From: Leuconostoc miyukkimchii
GTDB taxonomy: Bacteria; Bacillota; Bacilli; Lactobacillales; Lactobacillaceae
DNA: 64,000 bases
Direction of reading: 5' to 3'
NCBI RefSeq assembly: GCF_019656055.1
Contig: NZ_BPKY01000001.1
Location: forward strand, 310,001 to 374,000
The position numbers and the translations under genes were made by a program. Positions 41,000 to 49,213 of this stretch are shown here, in pieces. The notes under the pieces were generated by a model. That model was not told the DNA's origin. It made no database searches and was given only the letters and a program-made list of their open reading frames with translations. Each line of letters starts with the position of its first letter. Position 1 is the stretch's first letter.

Positions 41000-41088
41000 T
41001 TTTTTTATTTTTAGTTGTCTTAATAGTATGCGAAAATAATAAAAATATGTTATGGTTTATTTACTTACAAAAAACAAGGAGAATGTAT

Positions 41089-42207
41089 ATGACTTTAGAG
41101 TCTCCTCAAAATACTTTCTGGGATAATGTTGTTCAAACAGCGCAAGCCGGGCATAATAGCCTTGATAAACAGCCATTTTTTAGTATGGCACCAATGGAAG
41201 CAGTGACAGACACAGTTTTCCGACGTGTCATAGCGCAAGCTGGGGCACCAGATGTCTACTATACTGAGTTTACTAATGCTAGTTCAATGGTTCATCCACA
41301 AGCTAAATTTTCTGTTCAAGGTCGTTTGGCTGTCGCTGAAGATGAAACACAACCAGTAGCACAAATATGGGGTTCAAGGCCAGCTGAAATAGCAGGATCT
41401 GCTAAAATTCTAGCAACAATGGGTTATCATGCCGTTGATATCAACATGGGTTGTCCAGATAACACAGTGATTAAAAATAGTTCTGGTTCAGATTTAATTC
41501 GTCATCCAGAATTAGCAAGAGAAATCATAACTGCAGCTAAAACTTCCGGTCTGCCAGTATCTGTTAAAACACGTTTAGGTTTTTACAAGGCTGAAGAGTT
41601 TCGCGAATGGTTACCAATTATCCTACGTGAGCAGGTGGCTGTGTTAACAATTCATTTACGGTCACGAAAAGAGATGTCAAAAGCGCCGGCGCATGTCGAG
41701 TATATAGATGAAATATTGTCTATGCGTGACGAATTAGCACCTAAAACTTTAATCCAAATAAATGGTGACATTAAAACTCGCGAAGCGGGAATACGTCTTG
41801 TAAAAGAGCATCCTGGTGTAGATGGTATCATGATTGGGCGTGGTGTATTTGAGAATCCGTACGCTTTTGAAAAAATACCGCAACAACATACATTGGAAGA
41901 GTCAATTGCACTATTGAGATTGCAATTGGACTTATTTGATGACGTCAATAAAAATGTTGTGCCTAAGCATTTTGAAGCTTTGAAACGATACTTTAAAATC
42001 TATCTACGAGGTTTTGCGCATGCATCGGCATTACGACAAATGTTAATGGAAACGCATGCCACTAACGAAGTACGTGACATATTAAACCGTGAATTAGCAA
42101 AAGTCTACGCAACAGTTGCCTCAGATGAGCATATATATCGAGATAATAGTGCAGCGAGTGAAGATATGGCTGCTGCTAATGCATTGAAATTAGTGCGCAA
42201 TGTCTAA
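41089..42207 (+). CDS. dus: tRNA-dihydrouridine synthase
   Basis: 372 residues from the ATG at 41089 (CAAGGAG at 41075-41081). It is a flavoenzyme with SMAPMEAVTDTVFRRVIAQA at the start, DINMGCPDNTVIKNSSGSDL with the catalytic cysteine, VSVKTRLGF and GIMIGRGVFENPYAF. It reduces uridine in tRNA to dihydrouridine. The start MEAVTD matches the DusC/DusB-like subgroup rather than classic DusA. A terminator follows. Confidence 0.9.
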   Translation: MTLESPQNTFWDNVVQTAQAGHNSLDKQPFFSMAPMEAVTDTVFRRVIAQAGAPDVYYTEFTNASSMVHPQAKFSVQGRLAVAEDETQPVAQIWGSRPAEIAGSAKILATMGYHAVDINMGCPDNTVIKNSSGSDLIRHPELAREIITAAKTSGLPVSVKTRLGFYKAEEFREWLPIILREQVAVLTIHLRSRKEMSKAPAHVEYIDEILSMRDELAPKTLIQINGDIKTREAGIRLVKEHPGVDGIMIGRGVFENPYAFEKIPQQHTLEESIALLRLQLDLFDDVNKNVVPKHFEALKRYFKIYLRGFAHASALRQMLMETHATNEVRDILNRELAKVYATVASDEHIYRDNSAASEDMAAANALKLVRNV

Positions 42208-42268
42208 TGGACTAAAGTGGTATTTTCGTATATCAATGGGATAAGCGTCTGATCTTTCAAGTTGAGCA

Positions 42269-42304
42269 AAAAAACAACATTTTATTTAAAATGTTGTTTT
42301 TTTT
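42269..42304 (+). terminator. Terminator after dus
   Basis: AAAACAACATTTT pairs with AAAATGTTGTTTT, followed by a T-run. Confidence 0.85.
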
Positions 42305-42356
42305 GCTAGTTTGGTAGACACTGTAAATTTATTCCCACAGCGTTGCAACTTTTTTG

Positions 42357-42362
42357 TATAAT
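42357..42362 (+). promoter_or_regulatory. -10 element directly before murE
   Basis: TATAAT ends six bases before the ATG at 42369, implying transcription from the start codon itself. No Shine-Dalgarno is present. Confidence 0.5.
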
Positions 42363-42368
42363 AATACT

Positions 42369-43844
42369 ATGAAACTCACCAGTAAAACAATTGAACAGTT
42401 ATTAACAGAGCATGATTTATTAATATCAAAACCAGATATTGATCTGACTTTTGATTTTTTGCACTATGACACACGTCAAGTTAAAAAAAATACTTTATTT
42501 GTTGTTAAAGGGGCATTTCGAATAGAATACTTGCAATCAGCAACTGGCATAACAGGTCTGATTACAGCTGATTTATTAGCTGTAGACATACCGCAATGGC
42601 AAGTAACCGATGTTCAAAAGGCTTTATCTATCCTGTCAATGGCTTTCTTTGATGACCCACAAAACCTTTTGTGGATTGGTGCGTTCACAGGAACAAAAGG
42701 GAAAACCACTGCAGCATATATGGCTTACAATATTTTAAAAGATGCTACTCAAAATCATACCGCGTTATTTTCTACAGTTGATCGGATTACTGGTCCTAAA
42801 CCAGCAGATAAGAAAAAATCAGATTTGACAACGCCAGAATCATATGAATTGTTTAAAGACATGCGTAGAGCGGTAGATAATGGGATGACACATTTAATTA
42901 TGGAAGTCAGTTCTCAAGCTTATTTAAAACAACGGGTTTATGGCTTACGATATAATGTTGGCGCTTTTTTGAATATTTCTCCAGATCACATTGGTCCTAA
43001 TGAACATCCCACGTTTCAAGATTACCTAGCGCATAAAATGATGCTCTTTGACCATTCAGACCAAGTGATTATTAATGCTCAAACTGATCATCTGGCCGAT
43101 ATCATTGCACATGCTCGTCAAACGCATGATAAGATATATACCTACAGTACAACTGGTAATGGCGGTCATTACACTTATGTTTCAAAAGAAAGTGCGATTC
43201 ATGAAAGTCGGTTAGTTGTTGCACCCAGTGATTTGGAAGAACTGACTGGCAATTATCGCTTAAATTTGCCTGGTGACTTTAATGAATCAAATGCCATGGC
43301 TGCTTTGATTATGTCGTCATTTGCTGGTGCAAAACACAAAAGTATGGTTCATGGTTTAGATGTTGTGTTTATACCTGGTCGAATGCTAAGTTTACCAATT
43401 GCAGGACATGGTGTTGCGTTTGTCGACTATGCACATAACTATGCGTCAATGCACGCACTGCTTAGTTTTGCTCAAACACAGTATCCTGAAGGCAGAGTAT
43501 TGGTTGTTATTGGCTCTCCTGGTAATAAAGGTGTATCACGGCGGGCGGATTTTGGTAAAGTAGTGTCTGAGCTTGCTGATGTTGTTTATTTAACAGCTGA
43601 TGATCCACAATATGAATCACCGCTGGCGATTGCCAAGGAAATTGCTCAAAATATTACTAACGAAAACCTTGAAGTGCATTTTGAAATGGACCGTATTCAA
43701 GCAATAAATGCGGCTATCAAAGAAGCAGGTGAAAGTGATATTGTCATAGTTGCTGGTAAAGGTGAAGACCCTTATCAAAAAATTAATGGTATTGATGAAC
43801 CGTATATTGGTGATTATGCTGTTGTAAAAAATTATCAAGATTAA
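42369..43844 (+). CDS. murE: UDP-N-acetylmuramoyl-tripeptide synthetase MurE
   Basis: 491 residues from the ATG at 42369. The ATP motif is GAFTGTKGKTTAAYMAYNIL, the Mur histidine region MEVSSQAYLKQRVYGL, and the C-terminal domain has FVDYAHNYAS and YLTADDPQYESPL. The DDP motif is of the type seen in L-lysine-adding MurE rather than the DNPR of diaminopimelate enzymes, which fits Lactobacillales peptidoglycan. It adds the third residue of the stem peptide in the cytoplasm. The gene has no ribosome-binding site and seems leaderless. Confidence 0.93.
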   Translation: MKLTSKTIEQLLTEHDLLISKPDIDLTFDFLHYDTRQVKKNTLFVVKGAFRIEYLQSATGITGLITADLLAVDIPQWQVTDVQKALSILSMAFFDDPQNLLWIGAFTGTKGKTTAAYMAYNILKDATQNHTALFSTVDRITGPKPADKKKSDLTTPESYELFKDMRRAVDNGMTHLIMEVSSQAYLKQRVYGLRYNVGAFLNISPDHIGPNEHPTFQDYLAHKMMLFDHSDQVIINAQTDHLADIIAHARQTHDKIYTYSTTGNGGHYTYVSKESAIHESRLVVAPSDLEELTGNYRLNLPGDFNESNAMAALIMSSFAGAKHKSMVHGLDVVFIPGRMLSLPIAGHGVAFVDYAHNYASMHALLSFAQTQYPEGRVLVVIGSPGNKGVSRRADFGKVVSELADVVYLTADDPQYESPLAIAKEIAQNITNENLEVHFEMDRIQAINAAIKEAGESDIVIVAGKGEDPYQKINGIDEPYIGDYAVVKNYQD

Positions 43845-43877
43845 GAAACCTAGAACGGAGTATGATATCATTAAGAT

Positions 43878-44225
43878 ATGAAAAAAAAGATAGTATCAAA
43901 TAGTAAATCGGGGAAAATTCCTTTGCGAATTAAACCAGAATTACATGAAATGCTTGTTGAACGGGCAGATAAAGAGGGGCGCTCTCTCAATAGTTACTTG
44001 ACAAAAATATTAGAGGCAGGTATACAGCCAAAAACTTTTGAGGATCGTCAATTTGTTGGACAAGTGATATTGGGCGAAAATTTTGACCTGTCTAGTCGAT
44101 TAGTGTCAGTGTCAGGTATATATTATCGATATTTAATTGATAATGCTGACATTGCAAAAGCGGATGCACAATACGTTGTGATTGAAGCAAATGGAAATAT
44201 TTTAACATTGCGAGAACTAAAATAA
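43878..44225 (+). CDS. Ribbon-helix-helix (HicB/Arc-like) protein
   Basis: A 115-residue protein with an RHH DNA-binding motif near residues 14-48 (IPLRIKPELHEMLVERADKE then GRSLNSYLTKILEAG), as in HicB antitoxin C-termini and Arc repressors. The second half (VILGENFDLSSRLVSVSG) is an unknown beta-rich domain. There is no HicA-like toxin beside it, so it is probably a solitary regulator. It starts 33 bases after murE; a GGAG lies rather far upstream of the ATG. Confidence 0.7.
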   Translation: MKKKIVSNSKSGKIPLRIKPELHEMLVERADKEGRSLNSYLTKILEAGIQPKTFEDRQFVGQVILGENFDLSSRLVSVSGIYYRYLIDNADIAKADAQYVVIEANGNILTLRELK

Positions 44226-44258
44226 ATAGTTGTTTTAGTTCAAATAAGGGAGAATGAT

Positions 44259-45074
44259 ATGCTTTTTTTTAGAATTGTACCGCAAAATAATGCAGGATTA
44301 GTTGAAACGTTGGGTAAGTACAGTCGTCGTAAAGAGGCTGGTTTGCACTTTTACATACCGTTCTTTCAAACAATTCGAAATGTTAGTTTGGCCATGAGAC
44401 CATTACGTTTGCCAGATTATTCAGTCATTACCGCAGATAATGCTGATATTAAAGCAAGTGTTACATTGAATTACCATGTTACAGATGCTATAAAGTATAT
44501 GTATGAAAATACTGATTCAGTTGAATCGATGGCACAATTGGTGCGTGGGCATTTACGTGATATTATTGGGCGTATGGAACTCAATGAGGCCTTAGGTTCA
44601 ACGACAAAAATAAACGTTCAATTGGCTGAAGCAATAGGTGATTTGACAAATACCTATGGAATTAATGTTGACCGTATTAATATTGATGAGCTAAGACCTT
44701 CAGCGTCCATTCAAGAAGCAATGGATAAACAATTAACAGCTGATCGTGAACGTGTTGCCACAATTGCTAGAGCTGAGGGGCAGGCACGATCCATTGAGTT
44801 AACAACAAAAGCAACTAATGACGCCTTAATGGCTACAGCAAAAGCTGAAGCTGATGCAACTAAGACAAGAGCTGATGCAGAACGTTACCGTATTGATACT
44901 GTTCAAGCTGGTTTGGCTGGAGCCGATGATAAGTACTTTCAAAATCAGTCAATTAATGCCTTCTCTACCTTAGCTGGTTCTGCAGCTAACTTAGTGGTTG
45001 TTGATGGAAAAGATGTATCTCAATTAGGTCAACTACCAGTTGTTGGAAAGTTACTTGAAAAAGGATCAAAATAA
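44259..45074 (+). CDS. SPFH/prohibitin-family membrane protein
   Basis: A 271-residue protein with an SPFH (band 7) domain at residues 1-160: VPQNNAGLVETLGKYSRRKE, AGLHFYIPFFQTIRNVS and the conserved RGHLRDIIGRMELNEALGS. A helical region with repeated AEA/ATA follows (about 165-220). Stomatin/prohibitin proteins form oligomers on the membrane and support membrane domains or proteases. A usual N-terminal transmembrane helix is not obvious, only a short hydrophobic start. AGGGAGAATG gives the ribosome-binding site. Confidence 0.88.
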   Translation: MLFFRIVPQNNAGLVETLGKYSRRKEAGLHFYIPFFQTIRNVSLAMRPLRLPDYSVITADNADIKASVTLNYHVTDAIKYMYENTDSVESMAQLVRGHLRDIIGRMELNEALGSTTKINVQLAEAIGDLTNTYGINVDRINIDELRPSASIQEAMDKQLTADRERVATIARAEGQARSIELTTKATNDALMATAKAEADATKTRADAERYRIDTVQAGLAGADDKYFQNQSINAFSTLAGSAANLVVVDGKDVSQLGQLPVVGKLLEKGSK

Positions 45075-45188
45075 TCAAAATATTGAGCTAATCTATAAAA
45101 AACAAATGTGGCTCATGTTGTAGTTGTTTTGTTAAGATAACATTTGCTTATCGTGATAGTAGCATAATAAATCTGTAATTGTGGTGGA

Positions 45189-46385
45189 ATGATGTTTAAA
45201 GGAAAAAATGTTTTAGTAATGGTTACAGGAAGCATAGCAGCCTATAAGGCTACGACACTTGTACGCCTTTTAATTAAATCTGGTGCGCAGGTTCGAGTTG
45301 GTATGACTACATCGGCACAAGAATTTATTACTAGCAAAACCTTGTCAATTTTATCTGGACAAGATGTGTTAACAGATTTATTTATTGGACACACATCACA
45401 AGTGATACATATTGAGTGGGCGAGATGGGCAGATGTTATTTTTGTTGTACCAGCTACTGCTAATATTATTGGTAAAATAGCAAATGGCATAGCAGATGAC
45501 GCGGTCAGTGCAACAATTATTGCATCATCTGCAGACAAAGTCATTGCTCCGGCGATGAACGATGTGATGTTTCATAATCCAGCTGTTGAAAGAAATTTAG
45601 AGATACTTAAACAAGACGGTTGGTTAGTTGTTGAACCAGTTGTTGGTTATCTAGCTGAAGGCTATGAAGCATCTGGTAGGTTACCTGAACCAATCGATAT
45701 TTTACAACAGGCTGATATTCGTTTAAGGGCAAAAAAAGGTCAGTTAATTGGTAAGAAGGTGGTCATCACAGCTGGTGGCACAAAAGAAGCTTTAGATCCA
45801 GTTCGTTATTTGACAAATCGTTCTAGTGGAAAAATGGGCTATGCATTGGCACGAGCTGCTGTTGAAAAAGGTGCAGAAGTTAAATTGGTTACAACAATAG
45901 ATCGAGAAAATATTTTTGGTGTTGAAAAAATTATTGTCAGCTCAACGCAAGAAATGTTTGATGTGGCAACGCATGAGTTTACGGATGCTGATATTTTTAT
46001 TGGGGCAGCAGCAGTCTCTGATTTTAAACCGGCTAAATTAGCTGAACATAAAATTAAAAAACAAGCGGATGGCGGATTACAGTTGACACTTGTGCAGAAT
46101 CCAGATATCTTGAAAACAATTGGTTTTTCGAAGAAGGATCATCAAATTGTAGTAGGATTTGCGGCAGAAACAAAAGAAGTGATAGCATACGGTACAGATA
46201 AACTTGTTAAAAAGCATGCAGACATGCTAATTACAAATGATGTTAGTAACTCTGATACAGGTTTTTCATCCGATGACAATGCGGTCACAATTTTAGTGCC
46301 AGACCAATTACCTGAAGCATTACCAAAAACAACTAAAATAGAAATTGCGCGCGCAATTATAACCCGGATTATAACATTGAAATAA
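45189..46385 (+). CDS. coaBC: Bifunctional phosphopantothenoylcysteine decarboxylase/synthetase
   Basis: A 398-residue protein. The N-terminal CoaC flavoprotein domain contains VMVTGSIAAYKATTLVR, HIEWARWADVIFVVPATANI and IAPAMNDVMFHNP. The C-terminal CoaB domain contains VVITAGGTKEALDPVRYLTN, RSSGKMGYALA and AAVSDFKPA. Together they make 4'-phosphopantetheine for coenzyme A. The flexible flap of CoaC reads GYLAEGYEASGR, with glutamate where E. coli CoaBC has its catalytic cysteine. Two adjacent ATGs (45189, 45192) are possible starts. Confidence 0.92.
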   Translation: MMFKGKNVLVMVTGSIAAYKATTLVRLLIKSGAQVRVGMTTSAQEFITSKTLSILSGQDVLTDLFIGHTSQVIHIEWARWADVIFVVPATANIIGKIANGIADDAVSATIIASSADKVIAPAMNDVMFHNPAVERNLEILKQDGWLVVEPVVGYLAEGYEASGRLPEPIDILQQADIRLRAKKGQLIGKKVVITAGGTKEALDPVRYLTNRSSGKMGYALARAAVEKGAEVKLVTTIDRENIFGVEKIIVSSTQEMFDVATHEFTDADIFIGAAAVSDFKPAKLAEHKIKKQADGGLQLTLVQNPDILKTIGFSKKDHQIVVGFAAETKEVIAYGTDKLVKKHADMLITNDVSNSDTGFSSDDNAVTILVPDQLPEALPKTTKIEIARAIITRIITLK

Positions 46386-46436
46386 AGCACTATTTGTGAT
46401 AGAGTAAGATGTTAGATATTGTTTACAGGAGGAAAT

Positions 46437-46754
46437 GTGTTAAGGTTATCGCGATGGCGAAAGACACCTTTGCATACTAAAAAAATGGCAGACGAAGAAG
46501 AAAGCAAGGCTTCAAAATACAGCGTTGGCGACATTTTACTTGCACCAGCATATGGTAATTTGGAAAAGCCATTTACTGGACAAGTAGAAAAAGTATATGA
46601 AAATGCATTATTAGTTGAAATTACTGAAAATGATCCTGCAGATCAACCAGCAGTTAATGAAATGAATCATCGAGCAGTTGTTCGAATGGATGAAGTTGAA
46701 GTGATTAAGCATGCACCGAAGCCTGAAAAGGCTGATGAAGACGTTGAAGAGTAA
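46437..46754 (+). CDS. DUF2187-like small protein
   Basis: A GTG at 46437, four bases after AGGAGG, opens a 105-residue frame. An ATG at 46484 (MADEEESKASKYSVGDIL) lacks a ribosome-binding site but gives the more typical start. The core YSVGDILLAPAYG, then FTGQVEKVYENALLVEIT and the final VVRMDEVEVIKH, resembles the KOW/Tudor-like DUF2187 family of Bacilli. Acidic ends flank it. Function is unknown. It precedes the argS leader. Confidence 0.65.
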   Translation: MLRLSRWRKTPLHTKKMADEEESKASKYSVGDILLAPAYGNLEKPFTGQVEKVYENALLVEITENDPADQPAVNEMNHRAVVRMDEVEVIKHAPKPEKADEDVEE

Positions 46755-46774
46755 ATAGTTTCACAAAAATTCAT

Positions 46775-46932
46775 GTTAAGCGAATCTGAGAAGGTGAGAG
46801 TCAGATGATGAATGAAACAGCGCGTACTCGGAGTTTACAATATTATATAGAGTGGCGAAAGCTATTAGAGTGGTACCGCGGGTGATAGCTCGTCTCTTGT
46901 TATTTTGTGACAAGGGGCGATTTTTTTATTCA
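46775..46932 (+). promoter_or_regulatory. T-box leader of argS
   Basis: The leader contains the T-box sequence AGAGTGGTACCGCGGG (46868-46884 region), a stem I remnant with AAGGTGAGAGTCAGATGATG, and a terminator GTCTCTTGT...ACAAGGGGC with T-run (46893-46928). CGC or CGT in ACAGCGCGTACTC could be the arginine specifier codon. Uncharged tRNA-Arg would stabilise the antiterminator and allow argS transcription. Confidence 0.88.
46893..46928 (+). terminator. T-box-controlled terminator before argS
   Basis: CGTCTCTTGT pairs with ACAAGGGGCG across a short loop, followed by seven T. It is mutually exclusive with the T-box antiterminator. Confidence 0.8.
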
Positions 46933-46979
46933 ATTAATCAAAGTAAGGTATAATGATAGTCAGAAAAGGTATAGGAAAT

Positions 46980-48671
46980 ATGGTAAATAATGAATTAATC
47001 GTTTTAACACTGGCACATGTGTTGCCTGATTTAACGCCAGAACAAATTTCAGAGAAACTTGAGTCACCAAAATCATCAGATTTAGGTGACGTAGCTTTCC
47101 CAACATTTTCATTAGCAAAGTTATTACATCAAGCACCACAAAAAATAGCAACAGATATTGTTTCAAAAATTGATCAAACCAAATTTGAAAAAATAGTTGC
47201 CACAGGTCCATATGTAAACTTTTTCTTAGATAAAAATGAAACAACGCGGACAGTTTTAAGTACAATTCTTAAAGAAGAATCTGATTTTGGTAGAAATACA
47301 GATGGTGATGGTCATAATGTTACAATCGATATGTCTTCACCAAATATTGCAAAGCCGATGTCTATGGGCCATTTACGATCGACGGTTATTGGGAATGCTT
47401 TGGCTAACATTACTCAAAAAAATGGCTATGTTCCTGTTAAAATTAACCATTTAGGTGATTGGGGAACACAGTTTGGTAAGTTGATTTACGCGTATAAAAC
47501 GTGGGGATCAGAGGATGAAGTTAAAGCAGACCCAATTGCAACGCTTTTACGCTACTATGTTGAGTTTCATGAAAAGGCTAGTATTGATGAGACGCTAAAC
47601 GATGAAGGGCGCGCTTGGTTTAAGAAACTAGAAGATGGTGATTTAGAAGCACATGAATTGTGGCAATGGTTCCGTGAAGAATCTTTAAATGAATTCACAA
47701 CAATTTATGAACGTTTGAATATTGAATTTGATTCATTTAATGGCGAAGCCTTTTATAATGATAAAATGGATAAAGTTATTGATATCTTGAAAGAAAAAGA
47801 ATTATTGGTAACTTCACAAGGGGCTCAAATTGTTGATTTATCTGATGTTAATCCTAATCTAACACCAGCTATGATTAAACGTTCAGATGGCGCAACATTA
47901 TATATGACGCGAGATTTAGCAGCGGCTATTTATCGTAAAGAGACGTATGATTTTTCAAAATCTTTGTATGTAGTTGGTGGTGAACAGCGCGAGCACTTTG
48001 TGCAAATGAAAAGTGTTTTGTCACTGATGGGATTTGACTGGGCAACAGATGTTGAGCATATCTCATTTGGTTTAATTACATTTAATGGTAAGAAAATGTC
48101 AACACGTAAGGGCGATGTTGTCTTGCTAAAAGATGTTTTGGACGATGCGCATGATTTGGCGTTAAAACAAATTCAAGAAAAAAATCCAGCACTTGGTAAT
48201 AAAGATGTTGTTGCGGAACAAGTTGGCGCTGGTGCGGTTGTGTTCCATGATCTCATGAATGATCGCACAAATAATTTTGATTTTAATTTGGAAGAAGTGG
48301 TACGTTTTGAAGGTGATACAGGACCTTATGTACAATACACTAACGCGCGTGCCAAATCAATTTTGCGTAAATCAAATCACGACGTAATAGGAAATTATTT
48401 AGTCCTAGATGATAATGACACATGGGATATTATTACGACGCTGAATGCCTTTCCAAGTACTGTTCAACGCGCATGGCAACAACGTGAAGCTAGCATTATC
48501 GCTAAATACTCACTTAATTTAGCTCGCGCCTTTAACAAATATTATGCAAATTCAAAGATTTTGACAGATGATGCACATTTAAATGCACGTTTGGGTCTTG
48601 TCAAATCAGTGACAATTGTTTTAACTGAAAGTTTACGTTTGTTAGGTGTTCAATCACCAGAAGAAATGTAA
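46980..48671 (+). CDS. argS: Arginyl-tRNA synthetase
   Basis: 563 residues from the ATG at 46980. It is a class I enzyme: the ArgRS N-terminal domain (SSDLGDVAFPTFSLAKLL), the HIGH-like motif SPNIAKPMSMGHLRSTVIG, and the KMSKS-like KKMSTRKGDVVLL. The C-terminal DALR domain (ENVVR-type FEGDTGPYVQYTNARAKSI) is complete. It charges tRNA-Arg; one substrate, tRNA-Arg(UCU), is encoded at 29214. Expression is controlled by the T-box leader, and argR follows. Confidence 0.96.
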   Translation: MVNNELIVLTLAHVLPDLTPEQISEKLESPKSSDLGDVAFPTFSLAKLLHQAPQKIATDIVSKIDQTKFEKIVATGPYVNFFLDKNETTRTVLSTILKEESDFGRNTDGDGHNVTIDMSSPNIAKPMSMGHLRSTVIGNALANITQKNGYVPVKINHLGDWGTQFGKLIYAYKTWGSEDEVKADPIATLLRYYVEFHEKASIDETLNDEGRAWFKKLEDGDLEAHELWQWFREESLNEFTTIYERLNIEFDSFNGEAFYNDKMDKVIDILKEKELLVTSQGAQIVDLSDVNPNLTPAMIKRSDGATLYMTRDLAAAIYRKETYDFSKSLYVVGGEQREHFVQMKSVLSLMGFDWATDVEHISFGLITFNGKKMSTRKGDVVLLKDVLDDAHDLALKQIQEKNPALGNKDVVAEQVGAGAVVFHDLMNDRTNNFDFNLEEVVRFEGDTGPYVQYTNARAKSILRKSNHDVIGNYLVLDDNDTWDIITTLNAFPSTVQRAWQQREASIIAKYSLNLARAFNKYYANSKILTDDAHLNARLGLVKSVTIVLTESLRLLGVQSPEEM

Positions 48672-48739
48672 TGTTGAAGTATGCAACACGATTACTGTAT
48701 AAAATTTGAATATGGCAATTCTTCAATTAGGAGAAATAT

Positions 48740-49210
48740 ATGATTTCAAAACAACAACGTCAAGAATTGATTCTTGATATTATTCAAAATACACCAATTG
48801 CTAGTCAAGAAGATTTGCTTGAAGAACTTTTAAAACATCAGATTGAGACGACACAAACAACTGTTTCTCGTGATATTAGAGCACTTGGAATTGTGCGGAT
48901 TAAAGACATGAATGGTGATTTACGTTATCAACAACTAAAAGAGCCAGTTCAGTCACCAGAATTAGTTACCACAAAAAATGCAATTGATGCTGCGATTATA
49001 GAATACGCAGTTACCGTACAACGTGTGCAATTTATGACGATTATTAAAACAACTGATTCTAGTGGCAATGCTGTTGCAGGAATTATTGATGATGCTAATT
49101 TACCAGAAGTTATTGCAACATTAGCTGGGTTTGATACAATTTACGTGGCGAGTCCAGATGAAGCGAGTGCAGAAGCGTTAACAAAACGTTGGTCAGCATT
49201 GATAGGGTAG
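48740..49210 (+). CDS. argR: Arginine repressor
   Basis: 156 residues. The N-terminal winged helix is MISKQQRQELILDIIQNTPI, then TQTTVSRDIRALGIVRIK. The C-terminal arginine-binding domain has TDSSGNAVAGIIDDANLPE and the DD pair that contacts arginine. It represses or activates arginine genes as a hexamer. It sits between argS and pbp1a, and TAGGAGAAAT precedes the ATG. The lineage often carries two ArgR-type regulators, so the exact role (ArgR versus AhrC) is open. Confidence 0.93.
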   Translation: MISKQQRQELILDIIQNTPIASQEDLLEELLKHQIETTQTTVSRDIRALGIVRIKDMNGDLRYQQLKEPVQSPELVTTKNAIDAAIIEYAVTVQRVQFMTIIKTTDSSGNAVAGIIDDANLPEVIATLAGFDTIYVASPDEASAEALTKRWSALIG

Positions 49211-49213
49211 TCT

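Noticed and set aside
43878-44225. HicAB toxin-antitoxin system
   Set aside because: The protein has an RHH domain like HicB, but the neighbours are murE and an SPFH gene and there is no HicA-like small ORF.
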